Positions 51,034-60,763 are shown, counted from the first letter of the stretch. The stretch is 64,000 nucleotides of DNA from Vibrio campbellii CAIM 519 = NBRC 15631 = ATCC 25920 (GCF_002163755.1 NZ_CP015864.1:186001-250000), one strand, 5' to 3'. The notes: generated by a model from the letters alone, not told the origin. Numbers and translations: made by a program.

Positions 51034-52670
51034 GTAAGCCAATTGAAAAAGCGGTGAAGTCTGCCCCTGCAGAAGCGCAAACGACCGCAAATACCACCAT
51101 TGCGATTGAAGACGATCACGACCATCATCACGCGCCGAAAGGACTAACGCGTTGGCTCTACTCCACCAGCCATAAAGACATCGGTACGCTTTACTTGTGG
51201 TTTAGCTTTGCCATGTTCCTTACAGGCGGAGCAATGGCGATGATCATTCGCGCTGAGCTATTCCAACCGGGTTTGCAATTGGTTGATCCTCAGTTCTTTA
51301 ACCAGATGACTACCGTGCATGGGCTTGTAATGGTATTTGGTGCCGTCATGCCTGCGTTTACTGGCTTAGCCAACTGGATGATTCCAATGATGATTGGCGC
51401 GCCGGACATGGCTTTGCCACGAATGAACAACTTGAGCTTTTGGATCTTACCTTTTGCTTTCCTCATTTTGATCGGCTCTTTGTTCTTACCGGGTGGGGGG
51501 CCTGATTTCGGGTGGACTTTCTACGCGCCACTTTCTACAACCTACGGCCCTGACAGTACGGCGTTGTTTGTTTTCTCAGTCCACATCATGGGTATCAGTT
51601 CCATCATGGGTGCCATCAACGTCATCGTGACGATTGTAAATATGCGTGCACCGGGCATGACTTGGTTCAAGCTACCTATGTTCGTCTGGACTTGGCTAAT
51701 CACGGCGTTCTTGCTGATAGCTGTGATGCCCGTATTAGCCGGTGCGGTGACCATGGTTTTGACCGACAAATACTTCGGTACCAGCTTCTTTGATGCCGCT
51801 GGTGGCGGTGACCCGGTGATGTTCCAACACATTTTCTGGTTCTTTGGTCACCCAGAGGTGTACATCATGATCTTGCCTTCGTTTGGTATTGTCTCTGCAA
51901 TCATTCCGGCGTTTAGCGGTAAGAAGTTGTTCGGTTACCATTCAATGGTTTACGCGACTTGTAGTATTGCATTGCTGTCATTCCTAGTGTGGGCGCATCA
52001 TATGTTCACCACAGGGATGCCGGTATTCGCTGAACTCTTCTTTATGTACTGCACCATGTTAATAGCGGTGCCAACCGGGGTGAAAGTGTTTAACTGGGTA
52101 GCGACCATGTGGCGAGGTGCAATGACTTTCGAGACACCGATGTTGTTTGCCATCGCCTTTATTGTCCTATTCACAATAGGTGGGTTCTCGGGCTTGATGC
52201 TGGCAATTGTGCCTGCGGACTTCCAATACCACGACACGTACTTTGTTGTCGCGCATTTCCATTATGTCTTGGTATCTGGTGCGGTGTTCTCGATTATGGC
52301 GGCAGCATATTACTGGCTACCGAAGTGGACAGGCAATATGTATGACCACAAGCTGAGTCTATGGCATTTCTGGTGTTCCATCATCTCGGTTAACGTACTG
52401 TTCTTCCCAATGCATTTCTTGGGCTTAGCTGGGATGCCACGACGTATTCCCGATTACGCTATCCAGTTTGCTGACATAAACCAAATCGTATCGATAGGTG
52501 GCTTTGCCTTTGGTCTCTCTCAACTGATCTTCTTGTGGTTGGTGATCAAATGTATCCGTGGTGGTGAAAAAGCAACAGCCAAACCGTGGGAACGTGCAGA
52601 AGGTTTAGAGTGGACGGTGCCAAGTCCTGCTCCGCATCATACGTTCACAACACCGCCAAAAGTTGATTAA
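51030..52670 (+). CDS. coxA: Cytochrome c oxidase subunit I
   Basis: Catalytic heme-copper subunit, 546 residues, 12 membrane helices. Heme and CuB ligands are in place: HGLVMVFGAVMP (low-spin heme), FGHPEVYIM with the Tyr of the His-Tyr crosslink, HHMFT, and HDTYFVVAHFHYVL. The acidic E of the D-channel region follows the usual pattern of A-type oxidases. The short N-terminal His run (DDHDHHHAP) is unusual but lies before the first helix. Confidence 0.95.
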   Translation: MSKPIEKAVKSAPAEAQTTANTTIAIEDDHDHHHAPKGLTRWLYSTSHKDIGTLYLWFSFAMFLTGGAMAMIIRAELFQPGLQLVDPQFFNQMTTVHGLVMVFGAVMPAFTGLANWMIPMMIGAPDMALPRMNNLSFWILPFAFLILIGSLFLPGGGPDFGWTFYAPLSTTYGPDSTALFVFSVHIMGISSIMGAINVIVTIVNMRAPGMTWFKLPMFVWTWLITAFLLIAVMPVLAGAVTMVLTDKYFGTSFFDAAGGGDPVMFQHIFWFFGHPEVYIMILPSFGIVSAIIPAFSGKKLFGYHSMVYATCSIALLSFLVWAHHMFTTGMPVFAELFFMYCTMLIAVPTGVKVFNWVATMWRGAMTFETPMLFAIAFIVLFTIGGFSGLMLAIVPADFQYHDTYFVVAHFHYVLVSGAVFSIMAAAYYWLPKWTGNMYDHKLSLWHFWCSIISVNVLFFPMHFLGLAGMPRRIPDYAIQFADINQIVSIGGFAFGLSQLIFLWLVIKCIRGGEKATAKPWERAEGLEWTVPSPAPHHTFTTPPKVD

Positions 52671-52690
52671 GAACGCGTGAGGTGAGTGAG

Positions 52691-53281
52691 ATGCAAAGTA
52701 ATTCATCCAATAAAAAACTCACTATCAAGTTGCTGTTAGCGACTGCGCTGATGTTCGGCTTCGGTTTTGCTCTTGTGCCACTCTACGACATCATGTGCGA
52801 TGCGCTTGGCATTAACGGCAAAACCAGTGATGTGGCAGCGATTCAACCAACGGGCATGCAAGCAGATATCACCAGAACCATTCGCGTGGAATTTATGGCA
52901 CACGTAAGCCCAGATATGCCTTGGGAATTCAAACCCAAGGTTGTATCCATGGATGTTCATCCGGGCGAAGTTATTCAAACTGAATATCTTGCATTTAATC
53001 AAAGTGGCGAAGACTTGGTAGGGCAAGCTGTACCATCCGTATCGCCGGGTACTGGTGCGGCTTACTTCAATAAAATCGAGTGTTTTTGCTTCAATCAACA
53101 ACCATTGGAAGGTAAGCAACAAGCGAGTATGCCTTTGATTTTTTACATTGAACCGGATGTGCCGGATTCAATTCATACATTGACCTTGTCTTACACACTC
53201 TACAAATTTCCTCCTCAATCGGGCGAGTCGTCGGTAGTTAGCCTCTCAAGGAGTGAGCAGCAGGCGGGTGAGCGTCTGTAA
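52691..53281 (+). CDS. ctaG: Cytochrome c oxidase assembly protein CtaG (Cox11)
   Basis: Membrane-anchored copper chaperone that delivers CuB to subunit I. 196 residues: one N-terminal helix (about 12-32, TIKLLLATALMFGFGFALVPLYDIMC) and a periplasmic Ig-like domain with the copper motif CFCFNQQ (about 138). Start ATG 52691 with GAGGTGAG upstream. Placed between coxA and coxC, as in other gammaproteobacteria. Confidence 0.92.
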   Translation: MQSNSSNKKLTIKLLLATALMFGFGFALVPLYDIMCDALGINGKTSDVAAIQPTGMQADITRTIRVEFMAHVSPDMPWEFKPKVVSMDVHPGEVIQTEYLAFNQSGEDLVGQAVPSVSPGTGAAYFNKIECFCFNQQPLEGKQQASMPLIFYIEPDVPDSIHTLTLSYTLYKFPPQSGESSVVSLSRSEQQAGERL

Positions 53282-53292
53282 GGAGAGAACTT

Positions 53293-54177
53293 ATGAGTAA
53301 CAAGCCTGAGACCTATTATGTTCCTGCACAGAGCTGCTGGCCTATTGTTGGGGCATTTGCGTTATTCCTTGTTGCGGTCGGAGCTGGGATGACGGTACAA
53401 GGTACCCAAAGTGATGGTGCGGTTGGCACACTTGGCGGCATTATTCTCGCGGTTGGTATGCTGTTTCTGCTTTACATGCTAGCAGGGTGGTTCAGTAACG
53501 TTATCACGGAGTCCCTTACCGGAAAATACAGTGCGCAAATCACGCGTTCATTTAGACAAGGGATGAGTTGGTTCATCTTTTCAGAAGTGATGTTCTTTGG
53601 CGCGTTCTTTGGTGCCCTGTTTTACGCGAGAATGATTTCGGTACCTTGGTTAGGCGGTGCCGATAACAACTTCATGACCCATGAAGTGTTGTGGCCAAGT
53701 TTTGAGGCGATATGGCCGCTCACCACGACGCCAGGTGGGGAAACAACGCAAGCTATGCCATGGCAAGGGATTCCATTAACCAACACTATCTTGCTGCTAT
53801 TGTCTTCGATTACCTTACATATGGCACACATTAGCTTAGAACAAGACAAACGAACCGCACTGATTGTTTGGTTGGAAATCACTATCGTCTTGGCGGGCTT
53901 CTTCCTTTATTACCAAGCCGTTGAGTATGCGCACGCTTATCAAGACATTGGACTAACGCTGCAATCCGGTATTTACGGAAACACCTTCTTTATGCTCACG
54001 GGCTTCCATGGTTTGCACGTTTGCCTTGGTACCATTTTCCTCATTGTATTGCTGTTCCGCATCGCTAAAGACCATTTCTCGCCGAAAGACCATTTTGCTT
54101 TCCAAGCGGGCAGTTGGTATTGGCACTTCGTTGATGTGGTTTGGCTATGCTTGTTTGTTTTCGTTTATGTGCTGTAA
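53293..54177 (+). CDS. coxC: Cytochrome c oxidase subunit III
   Basis: 294 residues, seven membrane helices. Typical stretches include FRQGMSWFIFSEVMFFGAFFGALFYAR and FHGLHVCLGTIFL, and the C-terminal WHFVDVVWLCLFVFVYV. Stabilises the oxidase and proton uptake. ATG has AAGGAGAG 4-5 bases upstream, 11 bases after ctaG. Confidence 0.95.
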   Translation: MSNKPETYYVPAQSCWPIVGAFALFLVAVGAGMTVQGTQSDGAVGTLGGIILAVGMLFLLYMLAGWFSNVITESLTGKYSAQITRSFRQGMSWFIFSEVMFFGAFFGALFYARMISVPWLGGADNNFMTHEVLWPSFEAIWPLTTTPGGETTQAMPWQGIPLTNTILLLLSSITLHMAHISLEQDKRTALIVWLEITIVLAGFFLYYQAVEYAHAYQDIGLTLQSGIYGNTFFMLTGFHGLHVCLGTIFLIVLLFRIAKDHFSPKDHFAFQAGSWYWHFVDVVWLCLFVFVYVL

Positions 54178-54179
54178 AG

Positions 54180-54416
54180 CTAGTAAGGGCGAGGGTTAGG
54201 GGCTATCCATCCAGCCCCTAGAGCAATCAGGAGGAGTATCACGACTAACGCAGAAAACATGACACGACGACCGAGGTAATGACTCATTGGCTTACCTTTT
54301 TTCGATGAATCCGCTGGGTCTTCGCGAACCATTTCGATAAGCGCTTTTGCGAGGTTAAAGATGATGAAAAGCAGCAAAAGGACAAGCGTTAATTTGAACA
54401 GAAATACGGTGGACAT
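54180..54416 (-). CDS. DUF2909-family twin-transmembrane protein
   Basis: 78 residues with two membrane helices (about 5-27 and 50-72) and a charged link (EDPADSSKKGKPMSHYLGRR). It runs opposite to the oxidase genes, ends 2 bases after coxC, and starts at ATG 54416 behind GGAGG. The family is found in cytochrome oxidase clusters of gammaproteobacteria; role unknown, perhaps assembly. Its 5' end overlaps the SURF1 gene on the other strand by 56 bases. Confidence 0.8.
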   Translation of the reverse strand: MSTVFLFKLTLVLLLLFIIFNLAKALIEMVREDPADSSKKGKPMSHYLGRRVMFSALVVILLLIALGAGWIAPNPRPY

Positions 54417-55182
54417 AGCACCTCCGGTTTCGTCGTCGATATTATCGAAATGGGTTTGGGTTGCTGTCTTTTTAACTGTGGCTGTGTTTTCTCTATTGGT
54501 CAAACTGGGCTTTTGGCAGTTGGAACGTGGCAATGAAAAGCAGCTTTTGGAGCAAGCCATTTTAGCAAGGACAAATACCTCATATAAGGACATGTCTGAA
54601 GTATTTGAAATGAACGATTGGCGAGAAGAGAGTGTCATAGGGATTAAAGTAAAAGCGAATGTGACACCTGAACCACTGCCAATCATTTTATTAGATAACC
54701 AGACATATCAGAGCGAAGTGGGTTACCTTGCGTTTCAAATCGTGTCGATGTCTCATGATCCCTCGACTCTTACATTACTTGAACTTGGTTTTGTGAAGGG
54801 AGAACGCTCCAGAGCTGTACTTCCGAAGGTTGAACATCTGGCTGCATCATATGACATCACCGGGCGTTTGTATCGTAAATCGACTAATCCGCTAAGTTCA
54901 GATCTGATGGCCGAAGTCGGCGATACGATCAGAGTGCAAAACCTCAACATCAATCAACTTAGCCAATTACTTAACATTGAGTTAATGCCAACGGTCATTC
55001 AACCCGACAATTTAGCGCAGTGGCCGTATTCATTCCCTTGGAACCCGTTACCTTTAACTAGTGCAAAGCATTTTGGTTATGCTTTTCAGTGGTTTGCTAT
55101 GGCTGGTGTATTTTTGCTTATCACAATCCTGATCTTTATTCGTTGGATTCGACAACCACGCTCACAAGGAGGTGAGAGATGA
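54361..55182 (+). CDS. SURF1-family cytochrome oxidase assembly protein
   Basis: 273 residues with a helix near each end (about 30-50 and 240-260) and a periplasmic middle, as in SURF1/Shy1. Family stretches: LGFWQLERGNEKQ and LDNQTYQSEVGYLAFQIV. Helps heme a insertion into subunit I. ATG 54361 has GAGG 6 bases upstream, but these lie within the antisense DUF2909 gene; a later in-frame GTG at 54409 lacks a site. Stop overlaps the next start. Confidence 0.85.
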   Translation: MMKSSKRTSVNLNRNTVDIAPPVSSSILSKWVWVAVFLTVAVFSLLVKLGFWQLERGNEKQLLEQAILARTNTSYKDMSEVFEMNDWREESVIGIKVKANVTPEPLPIILLDNQTYQSEVGYLAFQIVSMSHDPSTLTLLELGFVKGERSRAVLPKVEHLAASYDITGRLYRKSTNPLSSDLMAEVGDTIRVQNLNINQLSQLLNIELMPTVIQPDNLAQWPYSFPWNPLPLTSAKHFGYAFQWFAMAGVFLLITILIFIRWIRQPRSQGGER

Positions 55183-55715
55183 CAAATGCAGTCACGAAAG
55201 GACGAATTGTATTGGTGTCTCTGATTTGTCTATTTGCGCTACCCGCGATTATTGCCAAGGTTGTATTGAGTCAAGGTTGGTACGAAACGGGAGTAACCAA
55301 TCGAGGCGAACTGGTAGAGCCATATGTCACGCTCGAACAATTAGGTCAGCCATCCCCGCTAGACGAAAAAGGTTGGCAACTAGCGTATGTATTGCCCTCA
55401 GATTGTCAAAAACAATGTCAGCAGCAAATACACTTGATGCAGCAAAGCCATATTGCATTAGGTAGATATCAGGAGCGTGTTGTACCTGTTATATGGACCT
55501 CGGAAGAGACGAATGACGTTGACCAGAGCATTGTCGTGATGCAAATGAATGGCGCGCTTTCATCGAGAGTAAAAGCTGGCCAGATGTTGATCGTCGATCC
55601 GCTCGGGCAGCTTGTGATGTCCTATACACCTGAAGCCAATGAGGATTTGGTGCGGTTAAGTAAGGACGTCTTGGCGGACTTACGAAAACTATTGAAGTTG
55701 TCACGAGTAGGCTAG
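55179..55715 (+). CDS. Oxidase-cluster hypothetical protein
   Basis: 178 residues, one N-terminal membrane helix (about 10-30) and a periplasmic domain with CQKQC (about 66-70) inside YVLPSDCQKQC, in a thioredoxin-like context (LIVDPLGQLVMSYTPEAN). The Cys pair recalls Sco-type copper or disulfide proteins, and equivalents lie in other oxidase clusters next to SURF1. Proposed assembly role; not demonstrated by sequence alone. Confidence 0.75.
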   Translation: MTNAVTKGRIVLVSLICLFALPAIIAKVVLSQGWYETGVTNRGELVEPYVTLEQLGQPSPLDEKGWQLAYVLPSDCQKQCQQQIHLMQQSHIALGRYQERVVPVIWTSEETNDVDQSIVVMQMNGALSSRVKAGQMLIVDPLGQLVMSYTPEANEDLVRLSKDVLADLRKLLKLSRVG

Positions 55716-55727
55716 GGAGGGGGCAAT

Positions 55728-56747
55728 ATGACGTTAAGTGGTTTGGTCAGGTTCAGCCTGTGTCTTACTCTTGTGGTCATCATGTTAGGTGCATACACGC
55801 GACTGGCTGATGCAGGTTTGGGGTGCCCAGATTGGCCGGGTTGTTATGGTCAGTTATTTGTTCCTCAAACCGAAGCCGAAGTCACGAAGGCAAATGCGTT
55901 GTTTCCGGAACGAGCAGTCGAGCAAGGGAAAGCATGGTTAGAGATGATTCACCGTTACTTCGCCGGAACTTTAGGCTTGGTTATCCTGATGATGGCAATA
56001 ATGGCAGTGAGAGCCGAGCGTGTCAATCCGACAATTCCGGTTTTGCTGTGCATTCTTGTCCTGGGGCAAGCGGCATTAGGAATGTGGACAGTGACATTAA
56101 AGCTGATGCCAGTGATTGTCATGCTGCATCTACTGGGTGGTTTTACGCTACTTGCACTCCAAGCGGTATTCTATTGTCAATTACAATCTCAACGTAGCCT
56201 CTATTTCTCTCCCTCTTCGAAGAGCTTGAGAGTCTTCTCATTTATCGCTTTTGGCGTGGTGGTATTGCAGGTACTGCTTGGTGGCTGGACATCATCTAAC
56301 TACGCTGCTCTTATGTGTACCGCTTTACCGATTTGTGAGGGGAACTGGGCCAGTTACTTATCTTGGGAAGAGGCGTTTTCTTTCTGGCAAACAGGGTTTG
56401 ATAACTATGAGTTCGGTGTTCTAGATTACCCAGCACGAATGACAATTCATGTCAGTCATCGTATTGGTGCCATCATTACTACATGTGTTGTGCTGATTTA
56501 CTGCGTATTACTATTAAAACAAGACTCACATCATTCTCAGCGCTTGGGTGCTTGGATTGGCTTAGCTTTGGTTTGTCAAATCCTATTAGGCGTTAGTAAT
56601 GTTGTGTTCCAACTGCCTATCTATGTAGCGGTTGCGCATAATCTCGGTGCAGCCATCATGCTTACACTTATCTGCGTTAGTCAGTTCTATCTATGGCAAG
56701 GTAAGGCTTATTGGAGTCATCAAGCGAAAGGAGTTCGCTATGAGTAA
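55728..56747 (+). CDS. ctaA: Heme A synthase (CtaA/COX15)
   Basis: Oxidises the methyl group of heme O to make heme A. 339 residues, eight membrane helices in two four-helix halves. Heme ligands: His in MIHRYFAGTLG and HLLGGF, and in HVSHRIGA and AHNLGAA. Two Cys pairs (CPDWPGC and CTALPIC) are typical of the B. subtilis-like class. ATG is 12 bases after the previous gene, with GGAGGGGG upstream. Its end overlaps the next gene by 8 bases. Confidence 0.93.
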   Translation: MTLSGLVRFSLCLTLVVIMLGAYTRLADAGLGCPDWPGCYGQLFVPQTEAEVTKANALFPERAVEQGKAWLEMIHRYFAGTLGLVILMMAIMAVRAERVNPTIPVLLCILVLGQAALGMWTVTLKLMPVIVMLHLLGGFTLLALQAVFYCQLQSQRSLYFSPSSKSLRVFSFIAFGVVVLQVLLGGWTSSNYAALMCTALPICEGNWASYLSWEEAFSFWQTGFDNYEFGVLDYPARMTIHVSHRIGAIITTCVVLIYCVLLLKQDSHHSQRLGAWIGLALVCQILLGVSNVVFQLPIYVAVAHNLGAAIMLTLICVSQFYLWQGKAYWSHQAKGVRYE

Positions 56748-57654
56748 AGAAATCGCGTTATCTCTAGAAAGTGGTAAGAAAAAGATTGGTTCAACCTATT
56801 TAAAACTGACAAAGCCTAAAGTGGTCGCCCTAATGCTTATCACAGCAGTTGTTGGTATGAGCTTGGCCCCAGTCGTTGACTTCCCATGGCTACAAGCTGC
56901 GTTCGGTCTCGTTGGCATTGGTTTGATGGCGGGGTCGGCGGCAGCGTTTAATCATCTCATCGACCGACGTATTGATGCGCGTATGGCTCGAACGCACAAA
57001 CGACCATTGCCTTCGGGCGATATCAACCCTATATCTGTCGCGATTTTTTCTACTGCTTTGGGTGTGATTGGTTTCGTGTTGCTTTATGTCTTGGTTAATC
57101 CACTGACAGCATGGATGACTTTCTTAAGTTTGCTAGGATATGCGGTGGTTTATACCATGTACCTAAAGCGAGCAACGCCGCAAAACATTGTGATTGCGGG
57201 AATTGCAGGTGCAATGCCACCACTACTTGGTTGGACGGCTGTAACCGGAGAACTGCACGCCCATGCTTGGCTACTGGTGATGATTATTTTTATTTGGACA
57301 CCACCACATTTTTGGGCGCTTGCGATTCATCGCGTCGAAGACTATCGAAAAGTGGATATCCCGATGCTCCCTGTGACTCATGGCATTGAATACACTAAAA
57401 CTTCGATTCTTCTTTACACGATACTACTCACACTTGTTTGTATTCTTCCTGTGCTGGTGGGTATGGTTGGCTCGGTTTATCTTTTTTCGTCGCTGCTTCT
57501 CAATGCAGGTTTTATGTATCACGCTTGGAAATTGAAGTTTTCTCCTGAGCAGAACAGCGCTATGGAAACCTTTAAATTCTCCATTTATCACTTACTCGCT
57601 TTGTTTGTTGCTTTGTTAGCGGATCATTATCTTGGTCTGTTCTTCACGCCATAA
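56740..57654 (+). CDS. ctaB: Protoheme IX farnesyltransferase (heme O synthase)
   Basis: Adds farnesyl to heme B. 304 residues from ATG 56740 (AAAGGAG upstream, inside ctaA) with nine helices of the UbiA superfamily. The first prenyl-binding motif is NHLIDRRIDARMARTHKRPL; the second region includes WTPPHFWALAIHRVEDYRKVDIPMLPV. Alternative name cyoE. Its product is used by ctaA directly upstream. Confidence 0.94.
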   Translation: MSKEIALSLESGKKKIGSTYLKLTKPKVVALMLITAVVGMSLAPVVDFPWLQAAFGLVGIGLMAGSAAAFNHLIDRRIDARMARTHKRPLPSGDINPISVAIFSTALGVIGFVLLYVLVNPLTAWMTFLSLLGYAVVYTMYLKRATPQNIVIAGIAGAMPPLLGWTAVTGELHAHAWLLVMIIFIWTPPHFWALAIHRVEDYRKVDIPMLPVTHGIEYTKTSILLYTILLTLVCILPVLVGMVGSVYLFSSLLLNAGFMYHAWKLKFSPEQNSAMETFKFSIYHLLALFVALLADHYLGLFFTP

Positions 57655-57675
57655 AAGCCGTTTAGCTGTTGTTTC

Positions 57676-57703
57676 AAACCGCACTGATTAGGTGCGGTTT
57701 TTT
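57676..57703 (+). terminator. Terminator of the cytochrome oxidase cluster
   Basis: AAACCGCAC / GTGCGGTTT, 7-base loop, six T. Confidence 0.88.
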
Positions 57704-58065
57704 GTTGGCGTATATATCGAAAATTACTTTGCTGAGTAACTCTTAGCGGTGCGCTCTAATCCGTTTATTCATTCCATATTTATCCCTTGTTTTATTATCG
57801 GTGAGACTATAAAACACTCTTTCTTTAGTGATGGAAGCAGGAGGGGGAAGTTTGAGTTGGGTAGAGCAACACGGTTTTCCGTTTGAGCCAGTCGGGTATT
57901 GCTGCACAAAAACTTAACTTGTTGGTTAAATTGTCCGTCACGTTTGGGAAAACAGCCCGAACCAGAAGCGGTGGGAGCGTAAGTACGAGGTTTGATTTAA
58001 GCAGGAGGCGAGTTGAGGGATTCTGAGCTGTAAATGGTGCTGGAGTGAACAAATACGAAGCAAAC
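57704..58065. other. Intergenic region of unknown content
   Basis: About 360 bases between convergent transcripts. No convincing ORF; a minus-strand frame at 57825-58085 has no ribosome binding site and unlikely composition. Confidence 0.4.
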
Positions 58066-58088
58066 AAAAAGGGATGCCGAAGCACCCC
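58066..58088 (-). terminator. Terminator after the OmpA-like gene
   Basis: Minus strand GGGGTGC-TTCG-GCATCCC, stable UUCG loop, five T. Confidence 0.82.
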
Positions 58089-58115
58089 TTATTCTAGAGA
58101 AAAGAGTGGAAAATC

Positions 58116-59096
58116 TTATTCTGGTTGTACAAGTTCTTCGTATTGGAACTCAGGTACATGTACCACAACACGACGGTTCTGCTCGCGACCTTCGTGAGTG
58201 CTGTTGTCAGCAACTGGATCTTCTTCACCCATACCTGTTACCGTGAAACGGTCCGCATCGATACCTGCTGCGATTAGGTAATCTGCAACAGCTTGGGCAC
58301 GGCGCTCAGACAGTTTTAGGTTGTAAGCTGCTGGACCAGAGCTATCAGTGTAGCCTGTAATCTCAACTTGAGCTTGTGGGTATTCGTTCAAAAAGTTAAC
58401 GAAGTTGTCTAGACGCTCAGATACTGAGTCAGTTAGTTTCGCACTGTCGAATTCAAATGTGCCTGAACCGTACTCTTCTTTGTGCGTCTTCGTTAATAAA
58501 ACAGGCTCTTCTTCAAGAACCTCTTCTGTTACGATTGCAGCTACAACTGGCGCTGCCGCGAATTTGTAATTAACACCGATACCGAAGAAGTTTGCATCCA
58601 TGTCATCTATCACATTATCAGACATACCTTGGTAACGTTGGTATTCACCACGAACGCTCCAGTTTCTGTCGATAGTGTACTCGGCACCTAATGAACCCGT
58701 TGGTACAAGGTCTTTCTCATCACCAGACATCATGTAAGCACCACCGATTTTCGCGAATAGGTTCCACGTATCGTTTAGATGCCAGTTAAATTTAGGTGCG
58801 AGAGTTAGAGCCCAAAGGTCGCCGTCAATCGTATCAACTGTATTAGCCCCTGACTTGAAGTTGGCTTTGTAGTCGCCTAAGTAATCAACGCCATACTCAA
58901 GACCAATGATATCGGTAAAATCGTAACCGATGTGCATTCCGGCACCGAAAGCATCATCATCACAAGGGCTGTTTAAATAGCAAGCATTATCTAAAGTAGT
59001 CATGCCCACTTTGCCCCCGATATACATTTCAGCTTGAGCAGAGTTAATTAAACCACCAGCTACCACTGCTGCTACTGCAATTGCTACTTTTTTCAT
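58116..59096 (-). CDS. OmpA-family outer membrane protein
   Basis: 326 residues: signal peptide ending NSAQA, an eight-strand N-terminal barrel (about 22-180), a Glu/Val-rich hinge (EEVLEEEPVLL) and the C-terminal OmpA peptidoglycan-binding domain (about 215-320) with NLKLSERRAQAVADYL and GREQNRRV, which contain the Asp/Arg residues that bind diaminopimelate. A short Cys-containing loop (CYLNSPC) sits near the N-terminus. ATG 59096 follows AAGGAAA. Confidence 0.9.
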   Translation of the reverse strand: MKKVAIAVAAVVAGGLINSAQAEMYIGGKVGMTTLDNACYLNSPCDDDAFGAGMHIGYDFTDIIGLEYGVDYLGDYKANFKSGANTVDTIDGDLWALTLAPKFNWHLNDTWNLFAKIGGAYMMSGDEKDLVPTGSLGAEYTIDRNWSVRGEYQRYQGMSDNVIDDMDANFFGIGVNYKFAAAPVVAAIVTEEVLEEEPVLLTKTHKEEYGSGTFEFDSAKLTDSVSERLDNFVNFLNEYPQAQVEITGYTDSSGPAAYNLKLSERRAQAVADYLIAAGIDADRFTVTGMGEEDPVADNSTHEGREQNRRVVVHVPEFQYEELVQPE

Positions 59097-59556
59097 AGTG
59101 TTTCCTTGTATTGATTGCATATTAATTTCTACTTTGTTTTAACAATTAGAGTAAAACTAGGTAGTTATAAGAAATTAGTTTAATATTCATTTAATTTAAC
59201 ATCAAGCAACATTATCTTAGAACTTGCTACAATTTTCGTCGCGAACTTCCTCACAAACTTCTGATATCTCTTACATTGTAGACAAGATTTTTAAACTTTT
59301 AAGAAAATAACTAATTTTATTGAACTTTTTTCGTAAACTTAAATGTACGCCGTGTTTTGAAGTGAACATTAGTTGTTAATTTGCATTTTTTTAGAAAAAG
59401 TGATTGCAAGTCTACTGTTAAGTCGATAAGTTACTTCCATCGACACAATTAAATGAGCCTACAGCCATTGTTATTGCTTGCTTTGTGAACAATGTTGCAC
59501 TGAGTAAAGTTGGGGCAAAATAGTGGGTCAGGGATAGTAATTAGGAAGTAGAAGTA
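59097..59556. other. Divergent promoter region between the OmpA-like gene and aroG
   Basis: About 460 AT-rich bases. No ORF with a binding site. I looked for TyrR boxes (TGTAAA-N6-TTTACA) and saw no good match. Confidence 0.5.
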
Positions 59557-60609
59557 ATGTTTCAAACTGATGATGTAAGAATTAATAAAGTAAAAGAGCT
59601 ATTGCCACCTGTTGCAGTGCTTGAGAAATTTCCGGCAACCGAAACTGCTTCCACAACGACGTTTGAATGTCGCAACGCCATCCACAATATTCTTGAAGGC
59701 AAAGATGACCGTCTGCTTGTGATCGTTGGCCCGTGTTCTATTCACGATCCAGAAGCTGCGGTTGAGTATGGTAAGAAATTGAAAGTACTTCGAGACGAAC
59801 TCGGTGGGCAACTAGAAGTAGTGATGCGCGTTTACTTTGAAAAACCGCGCACAACGGTAGGTTGGAAAGGCCTTATTAACGACCCTTACCTAAATGACAC
59901 TTACAAGCTAAACGACGGTCTTCGTATTGGTCGTAAGCTGTTGCTTGACTTAACAGACATGGGCCTTCCTACTGCAAGTGAATTCCTAGATATGATCACG
60001 CCACAGTACGTAGCGGACCTTATTAGCTGGGGTGCTATCGGTGCACGTACGACTGAATCTCAGGTACACCGTGAGCTAGCGTCAGGTTTGTCTTGCCCAG
60101 TTGGCTTCAAAAACGGTACAGACGGCAACATCAAAATCGCGAGTGATGCAATCCGTTCAGCAAGCGCATCTCACCACTTCTTATCAGTTACTAAGTACGG
60201 TCACTCTGCGATTGTTGAAACGGCGGGTAACCCTGATTGTCATATCATCCTTCGTGGTGGTAAAGAGCCTAACTACAGTGCGTCTCATGTCGCGCAAATC
60301 AAAGACGAGCTAGACGCGGCGGGTCTACCGAAGAAAGTGATGATCGACTTTAGTCACGCTAACAGCTCTAAGCAGTTCAAACGTCAGATGTTGGTTTCTG
60401 ATGACGTATCAGAGCAAATCTCTGGCGGCGAAGATGCGATTTTTGGTGTAATGATCGAATCTCATCTCGTTGAAGATCGTCAGGACTTAATTGACGGTAA
60501 AGCAGCAACTTACGGGCAGTCCATTACTGATGCATGTATCGGTTGGGAAGACACAGAAACAGTTCTACGTCAGCTATCCGATGCAGTAAAAGCACGTCGC
60601 GCTAAGTAA
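59557..60609 (+). CDS. aroG: DAHP synthase, class I (AroG type)
   Basis: Joins phosphoenolpyruvate and erythrose-4-phosphate to start aromatic amino acid synthesis. 350 residues, near-identical in key stretches to E. coli AroG: IVGPCSIHDP, MRVYFEKPRTTVGWKG, GAIGARTTESQVHRELASG, DCHIILRGGKEPNYS, DFSHANSSKQFK and SITDACIGWED, which include metal and substrate ligands (Cys in GPCSIHD, His in DFSH). The N-terminus (RINKVKELLPPVAVLEKFPATE) is the feedback-binding extension. Feedback by phenylalanine is expected for the AroG class; not certain here. Confidence 0.93.
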   Translation: MFQTDDVRINKVKELLPPVAVLEKFPATETASTTTFECRNAIHNILEGKDDRLLVIVGPCSIHDPEAAVEYGKKLKVLRDELGGQLEVVMRVYFEKPRTTVGWKGLINDPYLNDTYKLNDGLRIGRKLLLDLTDMGLPTASEFLDMITPQYVADLISWGAIGARTTESQVHRELASGLSCPVGFKNGTDGNIKIASDAIRSASASHHFLSVTKYGHSAIVETAGNPDCHIILRGGKEPNYSASHVAQIKDELDAAGLPKKVMIDFSHANSSKQFKRQMLVSDDVSEQISGGEDAIFGVMIESHLVEDRQDLIDGKAATYGQSITDACIGWEDTETVLRQLSDAVKARRAK

Positions 60610-60631
60610 ACATAAGCGTTTCTAATCTTTC

Positions 60632-60658
60632 AAAAGCCAGCAGTTCGCTGGCTTTTTT
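60632..60658 (+). terminator. Terminator after aroG
   Basis: AAAAGCCAGC / GCTGGCTTTT, 5-base loop, long T run. Confidence 0.88.
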
Positions 60659-60763
60659 AATATCCCAGCAATATGAAAATTCACCTGTTGCACATATTCG
60701 ATGTGTTTTAGTTTTAAATCCGTTATGGTGTCTAAATAGGTTAAAAAAGACTCAAGGAGTGAG

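Noticed and set aside
57825..58085. 86-codon minus-strand frame before the OmpA-like terminator
   Set aside because: It runs through the terminator hairpin, and has no binding site or domain.
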